Shown here in pieces: positions 29,781 through 37,917 of a stretch of 64,000 nucleotides of DNA. The translations under genes and the position numbers were made by a program. The stretch is from Fluviibacter phosphoraccumulans (GTDB lineage: Bacteria; Pseudomonadota; Gammaproteobacteria; Burkholderiales; Rhodocyclaceae), in assembly GCF_016110345.1 (NCBI RefSeq), contig NZ_AP019011.1, positions 1,612,001 to 1,676,000 of the forward strand, written 5' to 3'. The stretch's first letter is position 1. Each line of letters starts with the position of its first letter. The notes under the pieces were generated by a model. It did not search any database. It was not told where the DNA came from and was given only the letters and a program-made list of their open reading frames with translations.

Positions 29781-30323
29781 TCAAAAATTATCGAACAGAT
29801 CATTCCCGCCCGGGTACGACTTTTGGATGGTGGCGTTCAATTTGTATGCTGCTGTTTCCTTGACTTTGCGCAGGCTGCTTCGTGTGATGAGTTGAGGGTT
29901 AATCACGTAGCTACCGTTTTGGCTGGTTAAGATGAAATGCGTCTTCAAGAGCCGAGCAAAGGCTCGACTTACGGTCGATTGGTTGACGCCAATCGACATG
30001 GCCAAATCCTTCTGCGATAGTTTGAGCACGATGTTCTCGGTATCGGCCGCATTTAATAGCAATAGCAATACCTTGACTTCAACTAGGCCGATCTCGTCGA
30101 GCATCAAATAATGACTAAGCGTCTGGAAGAACACTATGGCAAAGGGATTCTTCGGCCGCAGTCGAGGCGGCGCAGTTACTACCGTCACCTCATGGCCTGG
30201 ATGTCGATCAATCTGTTTATCGACTACTCGGCCGACATCCTGAACATTGGTTTTTTCAAAGTCCATTCCAGTTTGTTTTCTACGCTGATTTCTTCGAAGA
30301 AATGATCTGTTGTAGATTCTCAT
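29781..30323 (-). CDS. RepL-like winged-helix replication protein
   Basis: Up to 180 residues. The core (YLMLDEIGLVEVKVLLLLL ... KLSQKDLAMSIGVNQSTVSRAFARLL ... GSYVINPQLITRSS) has the winged helix and the (V/L)INPxL(I/L)xR ending of RepL replication/maintenance proteins from small plasmids. Similar winged helices occur in Crp-type regulators, so a regulator is the alternative. The start may be 30,323, or 30,266 (MDFEKTNV). A perfect 16-bp palindrome at 30,288-30,303 lies between these two starts, and iterons lie just upstream. First gene of a two-gene operon with the relaxase-like gene. Confidence 0.55.
   Translation of the reverse strand: MRIYNRSFLRRNQRRKQTGMDFEKTNVQDVGRVVDKQIDRHPGHEVTVVTAPPRLRPKNPFAIVFFQTLSHYLMLDEIGLVEVKVLLLLLNAADTENIVLKLSQKDLAMSIGVNQSTVSRAFARLLKTHFILTSQNGSYVINPQLITRSSLRKVKETAAYKLNATIQKSYPGGNDLFDNF
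30288..30303. promoter_or_regulatory. Perfect 16-bp palindrome at the repL-like 5' end
   Basis: ATTTCTTCGAAGAAAT is its own complement. It would lie in the 5' leader if translation begins at 30,266 and could be an autoregulatory operator for this winged-helix protein. Confidence 0.45.
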
Positions 30324-30325
30324 GA

Positions 30326-30375
30326 TTGTTGTATTTATAGTATTTAATACAGATATAGATACAGAAGAAAAACCA
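30326..30375. other. AT-rich tract beside the iterons, possible unwinding element
   Basis: About 50 bases of almost pure A+T with repeated TATTTA/GATATAGATAC units and the 11-base palindrome GTATTTAATAC. Next to iterons, this resembles the DNA unwinding element of plasmid origins. It must also contain the repL-like promoter. Confidence 0.45.
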
Positions 30376-30414
30376 ACACATCCGCCTCTGGCGCGGCCTC
30401 CATCGGGTCAGTTA

Positions 30415-30477
30415 TGCGCCCAGTGCATAAACTCATGCGCGGGGTGCATAGCTTTTTGCGCGTAGTGCATAACTAGC
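30415..30477. repeat. Three 21-bp-phased iterons
   Basis: TGCGC-N3-GTGCATA occurs at 30,415, 30,436 and 30,457, exactly 21 bases apart (two helical turns). Each copy is also an interrupted palindrome of the form (T)ATGC...GCAT(A). They lie between the AlpA-like and RepL-like genes, the third running into the AlpA-like stop. Likely origin iterons, or an operator for either protein. Confidence 0.7.
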
Positions 30478-30658
30478 TGCTCTTCTCAGACAAATAGCGG
30501 TCGAAATCGCCAGGCTTAAAACGAATGCTCGCCCCGAGCCGTAACGGCTTAGGAAAGGCTGGATCCATCTTCATCAGCTTGTAAACATGAGAGCGGCAGA
30601 CATTCAAAAATGATCCGGCCTGGTCGATTGTCCACAGTTGGGGGGCGGTGGTGTTCAT
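30473..30658 (-). CDS. AlpA-family DNA-binding protein
   Basis: A 61-residue MerR-like/AlpA helix-turn-helix protein: WTIDQAGSFLNVCRSHVYKL then FPKPLRLGASIRFKPGDFDRYL. AlpA-type proteins in P4-like elements act as excisionases or activators of integrase and replication genes. The start at 30,658 follows GGAG by about 7 bases; the longer frame to 30,736 lacks such support. It lies between the integrase and the iterons, on the same strand as both neighbours. Confidence 0.85.
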   Translation of the reverse strand: MNTTAPQLWTIDQAGSFLNVCRSHVYKLMKMDPAFPKPLRLGASIRFKPGDFDRYLSEKSS

Positions 30659-30856
30659 GTTCTTCTCCGTATTTTTATTGGTTTTTACGTCGGCATTTCT
30701 GCCTCCGCGTAGACCACTATACGGGCGCAAACACAAAAAATCGCCGCCGTTTATCGATATATTTTTGTGCTTACGTTAGACGCTATAAGAAATGCAACAG
30801 CAAAATGTAATCAAAACCACAAAAGAAACACGAGTGCGTTTTTGCAACAGTTAGGA
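30659..30856. other. Intergenic region between alpA-like gene and integrase
   Basis: About 200 AT-rich bases with no ORF. It holds two copies of TTGCAACAG/TGCAACAG (near 30,791 and 30,843) and presumably the alpA-like promoter. No terminator is obvious after the integrase. Confidence 0.5.
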
Positions 30857-32044
30857 TTATTTTTTGAGCTGATCGAGGTAATCGGCCCATGCCTGCATCA
30901 TTCCGATGCGCTGCTCCAAAAAAATAGTGCGGTCATATGCAGAGCCCAACGGACCCCGCTTTCGGTGGCTCAGTTGAGCTTCGATCCAATCCGGGTTGTA
31001 CCCCAACCGTTCGTGCAATATCGTTCGTGCCGTGGCCCTAAAACCGTGCCCGGTCAATTCTTCTTGTGTATCGATCCCAAGTCGTCTCATAGTGACATTG
31101 ATCGTGTTTTCGGACATTGGGCGAAGCGGATTCCTGCGGCTCGGAAACACGTAATCCAAATGCGCGCTTAATGGCTCCATGCCCTTAATCAGTTGTATAG
31201 CTTGAACGGAAAGAGGCACGATATGTGGCTCTCTCATCTTCATGGACGCAGATGGTATAGACCACAGACCATTCACAAGGTCGAGATCTACCCATTTCAT
31301 CTGCCGTAGCTCGCCCATGCGGCCAAAAATAAGAGGCGCCAGTTGGAGCGCAGTTCCAACGGTGTGCGTGCCAGTGAAGTCATCAAACTTCTTCAAGAGC
31401 TCGCCGACCCGCTTTGGATCGGTCACTGCCGCCATGTGTTTTTCAACGTGTGTTGTCAGAGCATCCTTCAAGGCAGGCACCGGATCGTATCTAGTACGAC
31501 CAGTAGCAACCGCGTATCGCATCACTTGGCCAATCGTCTGACGAACGCGGCTCGCGTAATAAAAGGCTTGCCGCTCCTCGATCTTTCGCAAGACCTTCAA
31601 TACAGCGGGCGCATCGACGTCTGCAACTGGAACAGCGCCCAGCATTTTGAAAACATCGTTTTCCAGCCTGGCAAGAATCTTGGCAGCGTGCTTTTCGGTC
31701 CAGGAAGGTTTTTGTCTTTCGTACCATTCAAGAGCGACAACTTTGAAACTATTCTCCGCACGTTCCTTGCGCTCGTTTTTTTGATGTTTTTTCTCGGCGG
31801 AAGGGTCTACCCCTCGAGCAAGGAGCTTCCGCGCCTCTGCGTGCCTTTCTCGGGCCTCAGCGAGTCCAATATCTGGGTAGATACCTATCGCAAGCATTTT
31901 CTCTTTGCTATCGAACCGATACTTGAAACGGAAAAGTTTCCCGCCGGCGGGAGTGACAAGCAGATAAAGCCCCCCAGCGTCGGAAAGCTTGTACTGTTTT
32001 TCGGCTGGTTTTGCTGCCCGGATCGTTCGATCAGTCAGTGCCAT
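30857..32044 (-). CDS. int: Tyrosine recombinase, P4-type integrase
   Basis: A 395-residue site-specific recombinase. The N-terminal DUF4102 arm-DNA-binding domain reads LTDRTIRAAKPAEKQYKLSD; a SAM-like core-binding domain follows; the catalytic part has GRMGELRQMKW (Arg I), GHGFRATAR (His-x-x-Arg), LSHRKRGPL and the nucleophile in SAYDR. All catalytic residues are visible, so it appears intact. The start is set at 32,044 (MALTDRTI); the frame from 32,134 runs through the C-rich arm-type repeats. It is adjacent to its target tRNA and reads away from it. Confidence 0.92.
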   Translation of the reverse strand: MALTDRTIRAAKPAEKQYKLSDAGGLYLLVTPAGGKLFRFKYRFDSKEKMLAIGIYPDIGLAEARERHAEARKLLARGVDPSAEKKHQKNERKERAENSFKVVALEWYERQKPSWTEKHAAKILARLENDVFKMLGAVPVADVDAPAVLKVLRKIEERQAFYYASRVRQTIGQVMRYAVATGRTRYDPVPALKDALTTHVEKHMAAVTDPKRVGELLKKFDDFTGTHTVGTALQLAPLIFGRMGELRQMKWVDLDLVNGLWSIPSASMKMREPHIVPLSVQAIQLIKGMEPLSAHLDYVFPSRRNPLRPMSENTINVTMRRLGIDTQEELTGHGFRATARTILHERLGYNPDWIEAQLSHRKRGPLGSAYDRTIFLEQRIGMMQAWADYLDQLKK

Positions 32045-32047
32045 TCT

Positions 32048-32106
32048 GGGGGTATCCTGTTTTGCGCCTTTAGAACACCCCCTAAGATACCCCCTTCTGG
32101 GGGTAT
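32048..32106. promoter_or_regulatory. Right arm-type sites beside the integrase start (predicted)
   Basis: Four C-rich motifs: GGGGGTAT at 32,048 and 32,099, ATACCCCC at 32,087, AACACCCCC at 32,074. The last two match the left-end pair at the same 13-base offset. They cover the integrase promoter region, so they could couple recombination and int control. Confidence 0.5.
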
Positions 32107-32159
32107 GTACAAACACACATGAAACGACAGCCAACTACAGCCACAAACGGCCAGACAGC

Positions 32160-32185
32160 AAAAAACCCGCTACAGGAGCGGGTTT
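32160..32185 (-). terminator. Element-borne terminator downstream of tRNA-Thr
   Basis: On the minus strand, AACCCGCT / AGCGGGTT with a CCTGT loop is followed by a T-run. It lies 45 bases past the tRNA and inside the element, so it can replace the tRNA's displaced chromosomal terminator. Confidence 0.7.
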
Positions 32186-32229
32186 CGTGAACTTCTCTGT
32201 ACAGCTATACACAAATAAATTTTGGGTAC

Positions 32230-32305
32230 TGGTGCCGACGATCGGAATCGAACTGACGACCTTCGCATTACGAATGCGCTGCTCTACCAACTGAGCTACG
32301 TCGGC
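32230..32305 (-). tRNA. thrW: tRNA-Thr (CGU anticodon)
   Basis: A 76-base tRNA with the acceptor stem GCCGACG / CGTCGGC, an encoded CCA, D-arm GCTC...GAGC, and anticodon loop TTCGTAA giving CGU (reads ACG). The anticodon arm and variable loop equal those of E. coli thrW. The gene is intact; its 3' end doubles as the right attachment site of the element. Confidence 0.95.
32236..32253. repeat. attR: 3' end of the intact tRNA-Thr
   Basis: Exact copy of 27,491-27,508, covering the T-arm and most of the acceptor stem, the usual crossover region of tRNA-directed integrases. Confidence 0.85.
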
Positions 32306-32330
32306 TCCAAGTTAATAATTATAACAAAAT

Positions 32331-32783
32331 TTACGGCAGTGTCTCTCGGCTCGGTGGCCCGGATTGAATTAGCCAAGCCTGCCCCGCCATTGCAGAGCTT
32401 GTCAGCCTTGCCGGAATGCTTAAAGCCACCTCATCGCCGGTCTTCGGATCTCGCCAGTTGGTGGTGATGGTGGTTTTTGCCAAGCCATTGGCGTCAAGCG
32501 ACCAGGTCCAGGAACGGCGCAGGGTGACCTCATCAATCTTAGGCTCATCAGACCCGGCCTGCGGCGTCTGCCCGGCGGCCAGTTCAAAGCGCAAGGCTTC
32601 CAGTTTATCTTCGGCCAGCCGAATGGCGCTATCGTGCAGCACGCTTTCTGCGGTACTGCCCAGCATACTGAGTTGCAATCGTGCCAATCCTAATAGCCCG
32701 ACTCCCAACACGAACAGTGCAATCAATACTTCAATCAGGCTGAAGCCTTGCTGCTGAGCGGGCTTGAATCGCAAACGCTTCAT
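32331..32783 (-). CDS. pilV: Type IV pilus minor pilin PilV-like
   Basis: A 150-residue prepilin. KPAQQQG|FSLIEVLIALFVLGV is a type III leader-peptidase site followed by the pilin helix with the conserved Glu at +5. The rest matches PilV-type modification proteins (LARLQLSMLGSTAESV ... RLAEDKLEALR). Minor pilins prime type IV pilus assembly and affect adhesion. It is last in a row of four overlapping pilin-type genes transcribed together. Confidence 0.85.
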   Translation of the reverse strand: MKRLRFKPAQQQGFSLIEVLIALFVLGVGLLGLARLQLSMLGSTAESVLHDSAIRLAEDKLEALRFELAAGQTPQAGSDEPKIDEVTLRRSWTWSLDANGLAKTTITTNWRDPKTGDEVALSIPARLTSSAMAGQAWLIQSGPPSRETLP

Positions 32784-33865
32784 TCGCCATCACTCCAACT
32801 ACCGGGCACGGGCACAAAGGTACCCAATCGGGTTTGTGCCGCCTGAAGCGCCAGCGGCTGATAGATCAATGCCCCGCCATCTTGAATGAGCAGATTGTTT
32901 TCTGCGATGAGTGTACCATCGAGCCGCCCGGACATCAAACCTAATTCGGTCACCGGCGCCATGCTATACACCACTCCGGTAATACGCACAGAACCCGACA
33001 CCTGCAATGTCCCACTGGCGATAACGACCACAGGGGCGTTGCTGGTGCCTAGCGAACCGTTAGTGAGACGTGCATTGCCTTCCAGCCAGATCACACGACT
33101 GCCCGCAGCAGCGACGGCGCCACTACAGTCACCCTCACAACGGATGCGCGTTGCCACGCTTTGAATCATTTTCTTGTCGGCGCCGAACCACGATTCAAAA
33201 AAACGATCCGGAGTCATCTGGGCCAAGGCCTTATCGTGCATCACGACAGCCGCTTCCGGGGTCGAGCCGGGGATCGTGCTGCGCTTAACGGCTTCATCAA
33301 CGACAACCGCCTTGCCCGCATGAAGCAACATGCCACGAACCGCCGCTGTTTGGTTGGTGATACTGACCGGCCCAGTGGCGGAGATTTCTCCGCGGGCAGT
33401 CAGCAGCGCATAGGGAATCTTGTGAATACCACCGCGCATGGCCAGCGTCTGACTCACGGTAGCGCGCCCCTGGGCACAACCGGCTACGCAACCGGTGCTT
33501 TGCAATTGCAAACGGATATCCGGACCACCCATACTCAGGCCTTTAATCTTGACGCTGGCATTTAACTGATCGCCCAGCGGAATCTGGATAACGGGCTGCA
33601 GGATGGTGTCATAGCCTCCTTTGGCTTGACGATCTGTCAGGATTTGATTGCGCTGTATCGCGTCGTTTAACTGAGTAAGTACGGTGACCAAACCTGAATC
33701 CGCGGCGGTGTAGGCCAGCCGATGAGCGTATCCGTTTTTAGTGATGCGCAGATCGACCAACAGATTACGCTGCGTAAAGAGCAACATCAGAGCGGCACCG
33801 CCCAGCAGGATCAAGGCGACCGGGAGCACGCCCGCACCTTTCTGTAAACGGAATAAGTGCTTCAT
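32780..33865 (-). CDS. PilX-like pilus assembly protein
   Basis: A 361-residue protein with a PilX-N-like start (LQKGAGVLPVALILLGGAALMLLF), one N-terminal membrane helix and a long exported region. It lacks the usual Glu of class III pilins in the helix. It is larger than typical PilX (about 200 residues), having an extra domain with NGSLGTSNAPVVVIASGTLQVSGSV, a beta-repeat-like stretch. It overlaps pilV by four bases and pilW by four bases, a tightly coupled order PilW-PilX-PilV. Confidence 0.7.
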   Translation of the reverse strand: MKHLFRLQKGAGVLPVALILLGGAALMLLFTQRNLLVDLRITKNGYAHRLAYTAADSGLVTVLTQLNDAIQRNQILTDRQAKGGYDTILQPVIQIPLGDQLNASVKIKGLSMGGPDIRLQLQSTGCVAGCAQGRATVSQTLAMRGGIHKIPYALLTARGEISATGPVSITNQTAAVRGMLLHAGKAVVVDEAVKRSTIPGSTPEAAVVMHDKALAQMTPDRFFESWFGADKKMIQSVATRIRCEGDCSGAVAAAGSRVIWLEGNARLTNGSLGTSNAPVVVIASGTLQVSGSVRITGVVYSMAPVTELGLMSGRLDGTLIAENNLLIQDGGALIYQPLALQAAQTRLGTFVPVPGSWSDGE

Positions 33866-34530
33866 GGCGATACGACCGGGTTACGCCAGGTCATGCGTCC
33901 GACCTGCGTCCGTTCAATGGCGGGGTCCGACTTAAGCCGGCCAACGATGCGTATCTGAACAGCGGGCGTTGCGACCGTCAGCGCGCCTGATTTGACTTGC
34001 GTGCGCGCTGCTTGAAATTGCAGCTCGGTCACTGTCATGAACGCCGAATCACTGATGGCTTCTGCGGCAGACGCTGTGCCGGTATGCATGAGGATCGTAC
34101 CGGCTTTGGCATCGTGCGCAAAGCGGCCGCTGACCAGTTTGCCATCTGTATCACGATACGCATAACTCAGCACAGACCCTACGAGCCCATCGCGTAACGG
34201 TTGCCCATCAATCATCGGCGCTGCGGGTTGGTCCTGCATAAATCGAATAGGGGCACCAAGGTCCGCCACACCTTCCGGAAACTGCCCGGCCCGACGGATA
34301 TCTTGCAGCATGATGTCCATCAGTGTTCGAATATCCTGCTCGAGCCGCGTTACTTTCAAGGTCGTGGTATTGCCTTCTACCAAGCGCGAAACGAATTGCA
34401 ACACACCGGCCATGACCATGAGGCCCAGAGCCATAGCGATCAAGGTTTCCAGGAGCGAGATGCCTCTTTCCGCTAGGCGTCGCTTAAACGCCCTGGTCAG
34501 TTTATTGCTGCCAGCAGGCCGCCGGCTCAT
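33862..34530 (-). CDS. PilW-family minor pilin
   Basis: A 222-residue prepilin-like protein. LAERG|ISLLETLIAMALGLMV is the leader-peptidase site with Glu at +5. RLEQDIRTLMDIMLQDIRRAGQFP is the PilW-family region. The ATG at 34,530 overlaps the preceding pilin gene by 29 bases and has no clear ribosome-binding site, so translation is probably coupled. Confidence 0.82.
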   Translation of the reverse strand: MSRRPAGSNKLTRAFKRRLAERGISLLETLIAMALGLMVMAGVLQFVSRLVEGNTTTLKVTRLEQDIRTLMDIMLQDIRRAGQFPEGVADLGAPIRFMQDQPAAPMIDGQPLRDGLVGSVLSYAYRDTDGKLVSGRFAHDAKAGTILMHTGTASAAEAISDSAFMTVTELQFQAARTQVKSGALTVATPAVQIRIVGRLKSDPAIERTQVGRMTWRNPVVSP

Positions 34531-34933
34531 AGCGCGTTTCCAGCCCGTGGGCGACTAGGGTCAGCGTGCTACAGGCAGTGCCTGCTTGCTCATCACTGAG
34601 CTGGTTGCTACCCGGCAAGGCTTTGGCAGTCAGTGTGTAATCCTGCACACCCGTGGCCTGAAAAGATAATTGATAATGCTTGGCGACTGGGGCTGCCGTG
34701 GTCCAGGTTGAGGGCAATACAGGCATGGCGCCAATACGGACAAGACGCTGCTTCTCCACAGCCAACTGCATGCGTAAAAGTTCTGCCTTGGCGTCGGCCC
34801 GCGCACTGCGCTTGAGATAGCCGTTGTAGGACGGATAAGCAATGCCGGCGAGCACGGCCACCACAACCAGCACAATCAACAATTCAATGAGGGTAAAGCC
34901 CGTCTGCAGCCGCCTGGCGGTTAGCACGGGCAT
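34502..34933 (-). CDS. Type IV pilin-like protein (PilE/FimT type)
   Basis: A 143-residue prepilin: RRLQTG|FTLIELLIVLVVVAVLAGIAYPSY is a textbook class III leader and pilin helix. The C-terminal part has a Cys pair (GTACSTL ... PAACWQQ) that may form the pilin disulfide loop. It heads the minor-pilin row. PilE-like minor pilins add to the pilus tip or fibre; the major pilin is not in the window as far as I can tell. Confidence 0.82.
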   Translation of the reverse strand: MPVLTARRLQTGFTLIELLIVLVVVAVLAGIAYPSYNGYLKRSARADAKAELLRMQLAVEKQRLVRIGAMPVLPSTWTTAAPVAKHYQLSFQATGVQDYTLTAKALPGSNQLSDEQAGTACSTLTLVAHGLETRYEPAACWQQ

Positions 34934-34936
34934 CGC

Positions 34937-35695
34937 TTAGACCTGAGGACGCCGTTGCCGCTTGGGCAAAATGGTCGTGACATAGCCAGAGAGCGCGTAG
35001 ACCAGAAAGAAGCCAAACAACCAGCCGGGTGGATAGCTTGAAATCAGCACCAGTGCCAGCGCAAAGGCCGCAACCGCAACAAAGGGCACGCTTTTACGCA
35101 GGTTAATGTCCTTGAACGAATAGAACTTCACATTCGTCACCATAGTGACGCCGGCAAAAATGGTCAGGCCAGCTGCCAGCCAGGAGACATCCGGACCAGC
35201 AACGCCGAGGTCACCCATCACCCAGATAAACCCAACGACCAAGGCAGCAGCAGCCGGGCTCGGTAGCCCTTGGAAATAACGTTTGTCGACGACTTCCAGC
35301 GTGGTATTAAATCGCGCCAGACGAAGTGCTGCACCAGCACAATATAAAAAAGCGGCTAACCAGCCGAACTTACCCATGCCACGCAGAGCCCATTCGTAAA
35401 CGATTAGCGCCGGTGCCGCACCAAACGACACCATGTCGGACAGCGAATCATATTCCGCACCAAAGGCGCTTTGCGTGCGCGTCATACGTGCTACGCGACC
35501 ATCCAGACCATCCAGCACCATGGCGACAAAAACGCCAACGGCAGCCTGCTCAAAGGCGCCATTCATGGCTTGAACGATAGCGTAGAAACCCGCAAACAAC
35601 GCCCCTGTTGTAAACAGGTTCGGCAATATATAGATGCCCCGACGTTTTACTTCGGGGTTAAACAGTGCTTTGCGTGGTTTTTTTGCAGGAAACAT
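34937..35695 (-). CDS. pssA: CDP-diacylglycerol--serine O-phosphatidyltransferase
   Basis: PssA makes phosphatidylserine from CDP-diacylglycerol and serine in the inner membrane. The 252-residue protein has several membrane helices and the full CDP-alcohol phosphotransferase motif DGRVAR, eight residues, G, three, D, three, D (DGRVAR ... GAEYDSLSD). It follows psd by nine bases; together they make phosphatidylethanolamine. Confidence 0.95.
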   Translation of the reverse strand: MFPAKKPRKALFNPEVKRRGIYILPNLFTTGALFAGFYAIVQAMNGAFEQAAVGVFVAMVLDGLDGRVARMTRTQSAFGAEYDSLSDMVSFGAAPALIVYEWALRGMGKFGWLAAFLYCAGAALRLARFNTTLEVVDKRYFQGLPSPAAAALVVGFIWVMGDLGVAGPDVSWLAAGLTIFAGVTMVTNVKFYSFKDINLRKSVPFVAVAAFALALVLISSYPPGWLFGFFLVYALSGYVTTILPKRQRRPQV

Positions 35696-35704
35696 GCGGG
35701 AAGC

Positions 35705-36343
35705 TTAATCCAGTTCGGCGATGACCGTGGAAGAAGCATACACCTTCTCGCCAATACTGACTTTAACCTTGGCACTGAGCGGCAAGTAGAAATCAACGCG
35801 AGACCCGAAACGGATAAAGCCGTAACGCTCACCCGGGTTGAAACGATCACCCACGTTAGCGTAGTTCAGAATACGACGCGCTACCAAGCCAGCGATCTGC
35901 ACGCAGGTGATGTCCTGGCCGGTTGGCGTACGCAGATGCAGGGCGCAGCGTTCGTTATGCTCCGACGCTTTATCCAGGGCAGCATTCAGAAAACTACCCG
36001 CGACATACCATTTACCAACAACTTCACTGGTGGTCGGAATACGGTTTGAGTGCACGTTAAACACGTTCATGAACACGCTGACTTTGAGTGCCCGACGATT
36101 CAACCAAGGATCTTCCGTTTCAGCGACAACGATCACGCGACCATCGGCTGAAGAAACAACACTGTTGGGGCCACCGGCGACAACGCGTGGCGGGTCCCGG
36201 AAAAACTGAACGACGAAAATAGCGATTGGCCAGAGCAACCAGGCCAATGCGCTATCCAGGACACTGGCCAGAACGGCCGCACCCAGCGCCAACCCGATAA
36301 AGGGCCAGCCCTCGCGGGCGAGAATAGGGTGCGGATAGTTCAT
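35705..36343 (-). CDS. psd: Phosphatidylserine decarboxylase proenzyme
   Basis: Converts phosphatidylserine to phosphatidylethanolamine; the proenzyme self-cleaves to give a pyruvoyl group. The 212-residue short form has an N-terminal hydrophobic hairpin (PFIGLALGAAVLASVL ...), NVFNVHSNRIPTTSEV, and GYIRFGSRVD-type cleavage site; here the sequence is YGFIRFGSRVDFYLPL with the Ser that becomes pyruvate. It pairs with pssA in one operon. Confidence 0.94.
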   Translation of the reverse strand: MNYPHPILAREGWPFIGLALGAAVLASVLDSALAWLLWPIAIFVVQFFRDPPRVVAGGPNSVVSSADGRVIVVAETEDPWLNRRALKVSVFMNVFNVHSNRIPTTSEVVGKWYVAGSFLNAALDKASEHNERCALHLRTPTGQDITCVQIAGLVARRILNYANVGDRFNPGERYGFIRFGSRVDFYLPLSAKVKVSIGEKVYASSTVIAELD

Positions 36344-36361
36344 AGTGTGTCCTTTGATGAC

Positions 36362-37399
<1,038 letters not shown>

Positions 37400-37415
37400 T
37401 CAAAAAATTAAAAAA

Positions 37416-37907
37416 TCAAACTTTAAGCATGCGGTCGCCACGACCAATGCCTGAGACGCCAGAGCGAACGGTTTCCAGAATCAGTACCGGGTCAATGGCG
37501 GCAATGAACGAATCCAGTTTATTCGATGTCCCGGTGAGCTCAATGACGTAGGCCGAATCGGTGACGTCAATGATGTGCCCACGGAAGATATCAGCCAGAC
37601 GCTTCATCTCTTCACGATCTTTACCGGTGGCGCGCACCTTGATCATGAGCAGTTCACGCTCAACGTGCGGGGCTTCCGACAGGTCGATGACCTTGACCAC
37701 ATCGACCAGCTTGTTCAGCTGCTTGGTGATCTGTTCAACGATGTCATCCGTACCGGACGTCACGAGCGTAATACGCGACAGCGACGGGTCTTCCGTCGGC
37801 GCCACGGTGAGCGACTGAATGTTGTAGCCACGGGCGGAGAACAGACCGGCCACACGCGAGAGCGCACCCGATTCGTTTTCCAGAAGGATGGAAATAATGT
37901 GTCTCAT
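37416..37907 (-). CDS. ilvN: Acetolactate synthase small (regulatory) subunit
   Basis: A 163-residue protein, the same length as E. coli IlvH. The N-terminal ACT domain (MRHIISILLENESGALSRVAG) binds valine for feedback inhibition; the C-terminal domain follows (VRATGKDREEMKRLADIFRG). AAGGAG lies about 7 bases before the second of two adjacent ATGs, so 37,907 is chosen over 37,910. It follows ilvB by ten bases. ilvH is an equally valid name. Confidence 0.95.
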   Translation of the reverse strand: MRHIISILLENESGALSRVAGLFSARGYNIQSLTVAPTEDPSLSRITLVTSGTDDIVEQITKQLNKLVDVVKVIDLSEAPHVERELLMIKVRATGKDREEMKRLADIFRGHIIDVTDSAYVIELTGTSNKLDSFIAAIDPVLILETVRSGVSGIGRGDRMLKV

Positions 37908-37917
37908 CATGGGCTCC

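Larger units (their letters stand above)
27491..32253. mobile_element. Integrated plasmid-like mobilizable element in tRNA-Thr(CGU)
   Basis: The element is bounded by an 18-bp direct repeat of the 3' end of tRNA-Thr. The intact tRNA lies at the right border and the displaced fragment, with one base lost beyond the repeat, at the left. It holds a P4-type integrase next to the tRNA, an AlpA-like protein, a RepL-like protein, a Replic_Relax/MOBC-like protein and about 1.2 kb of structured non-coding DNA. No cargo genes are evident. The gene set suggests integration, excision, replication and mobilization functions in a very small element. Excision and transfer are inferred, not shown. Confidence 0.85.

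Noticed and set aside
30415..30477. CRISPR-like repeats
   Set aside because: Three 21-bp-phased copies with no unique spacers of usual length and no cas genes; iterons fit better.
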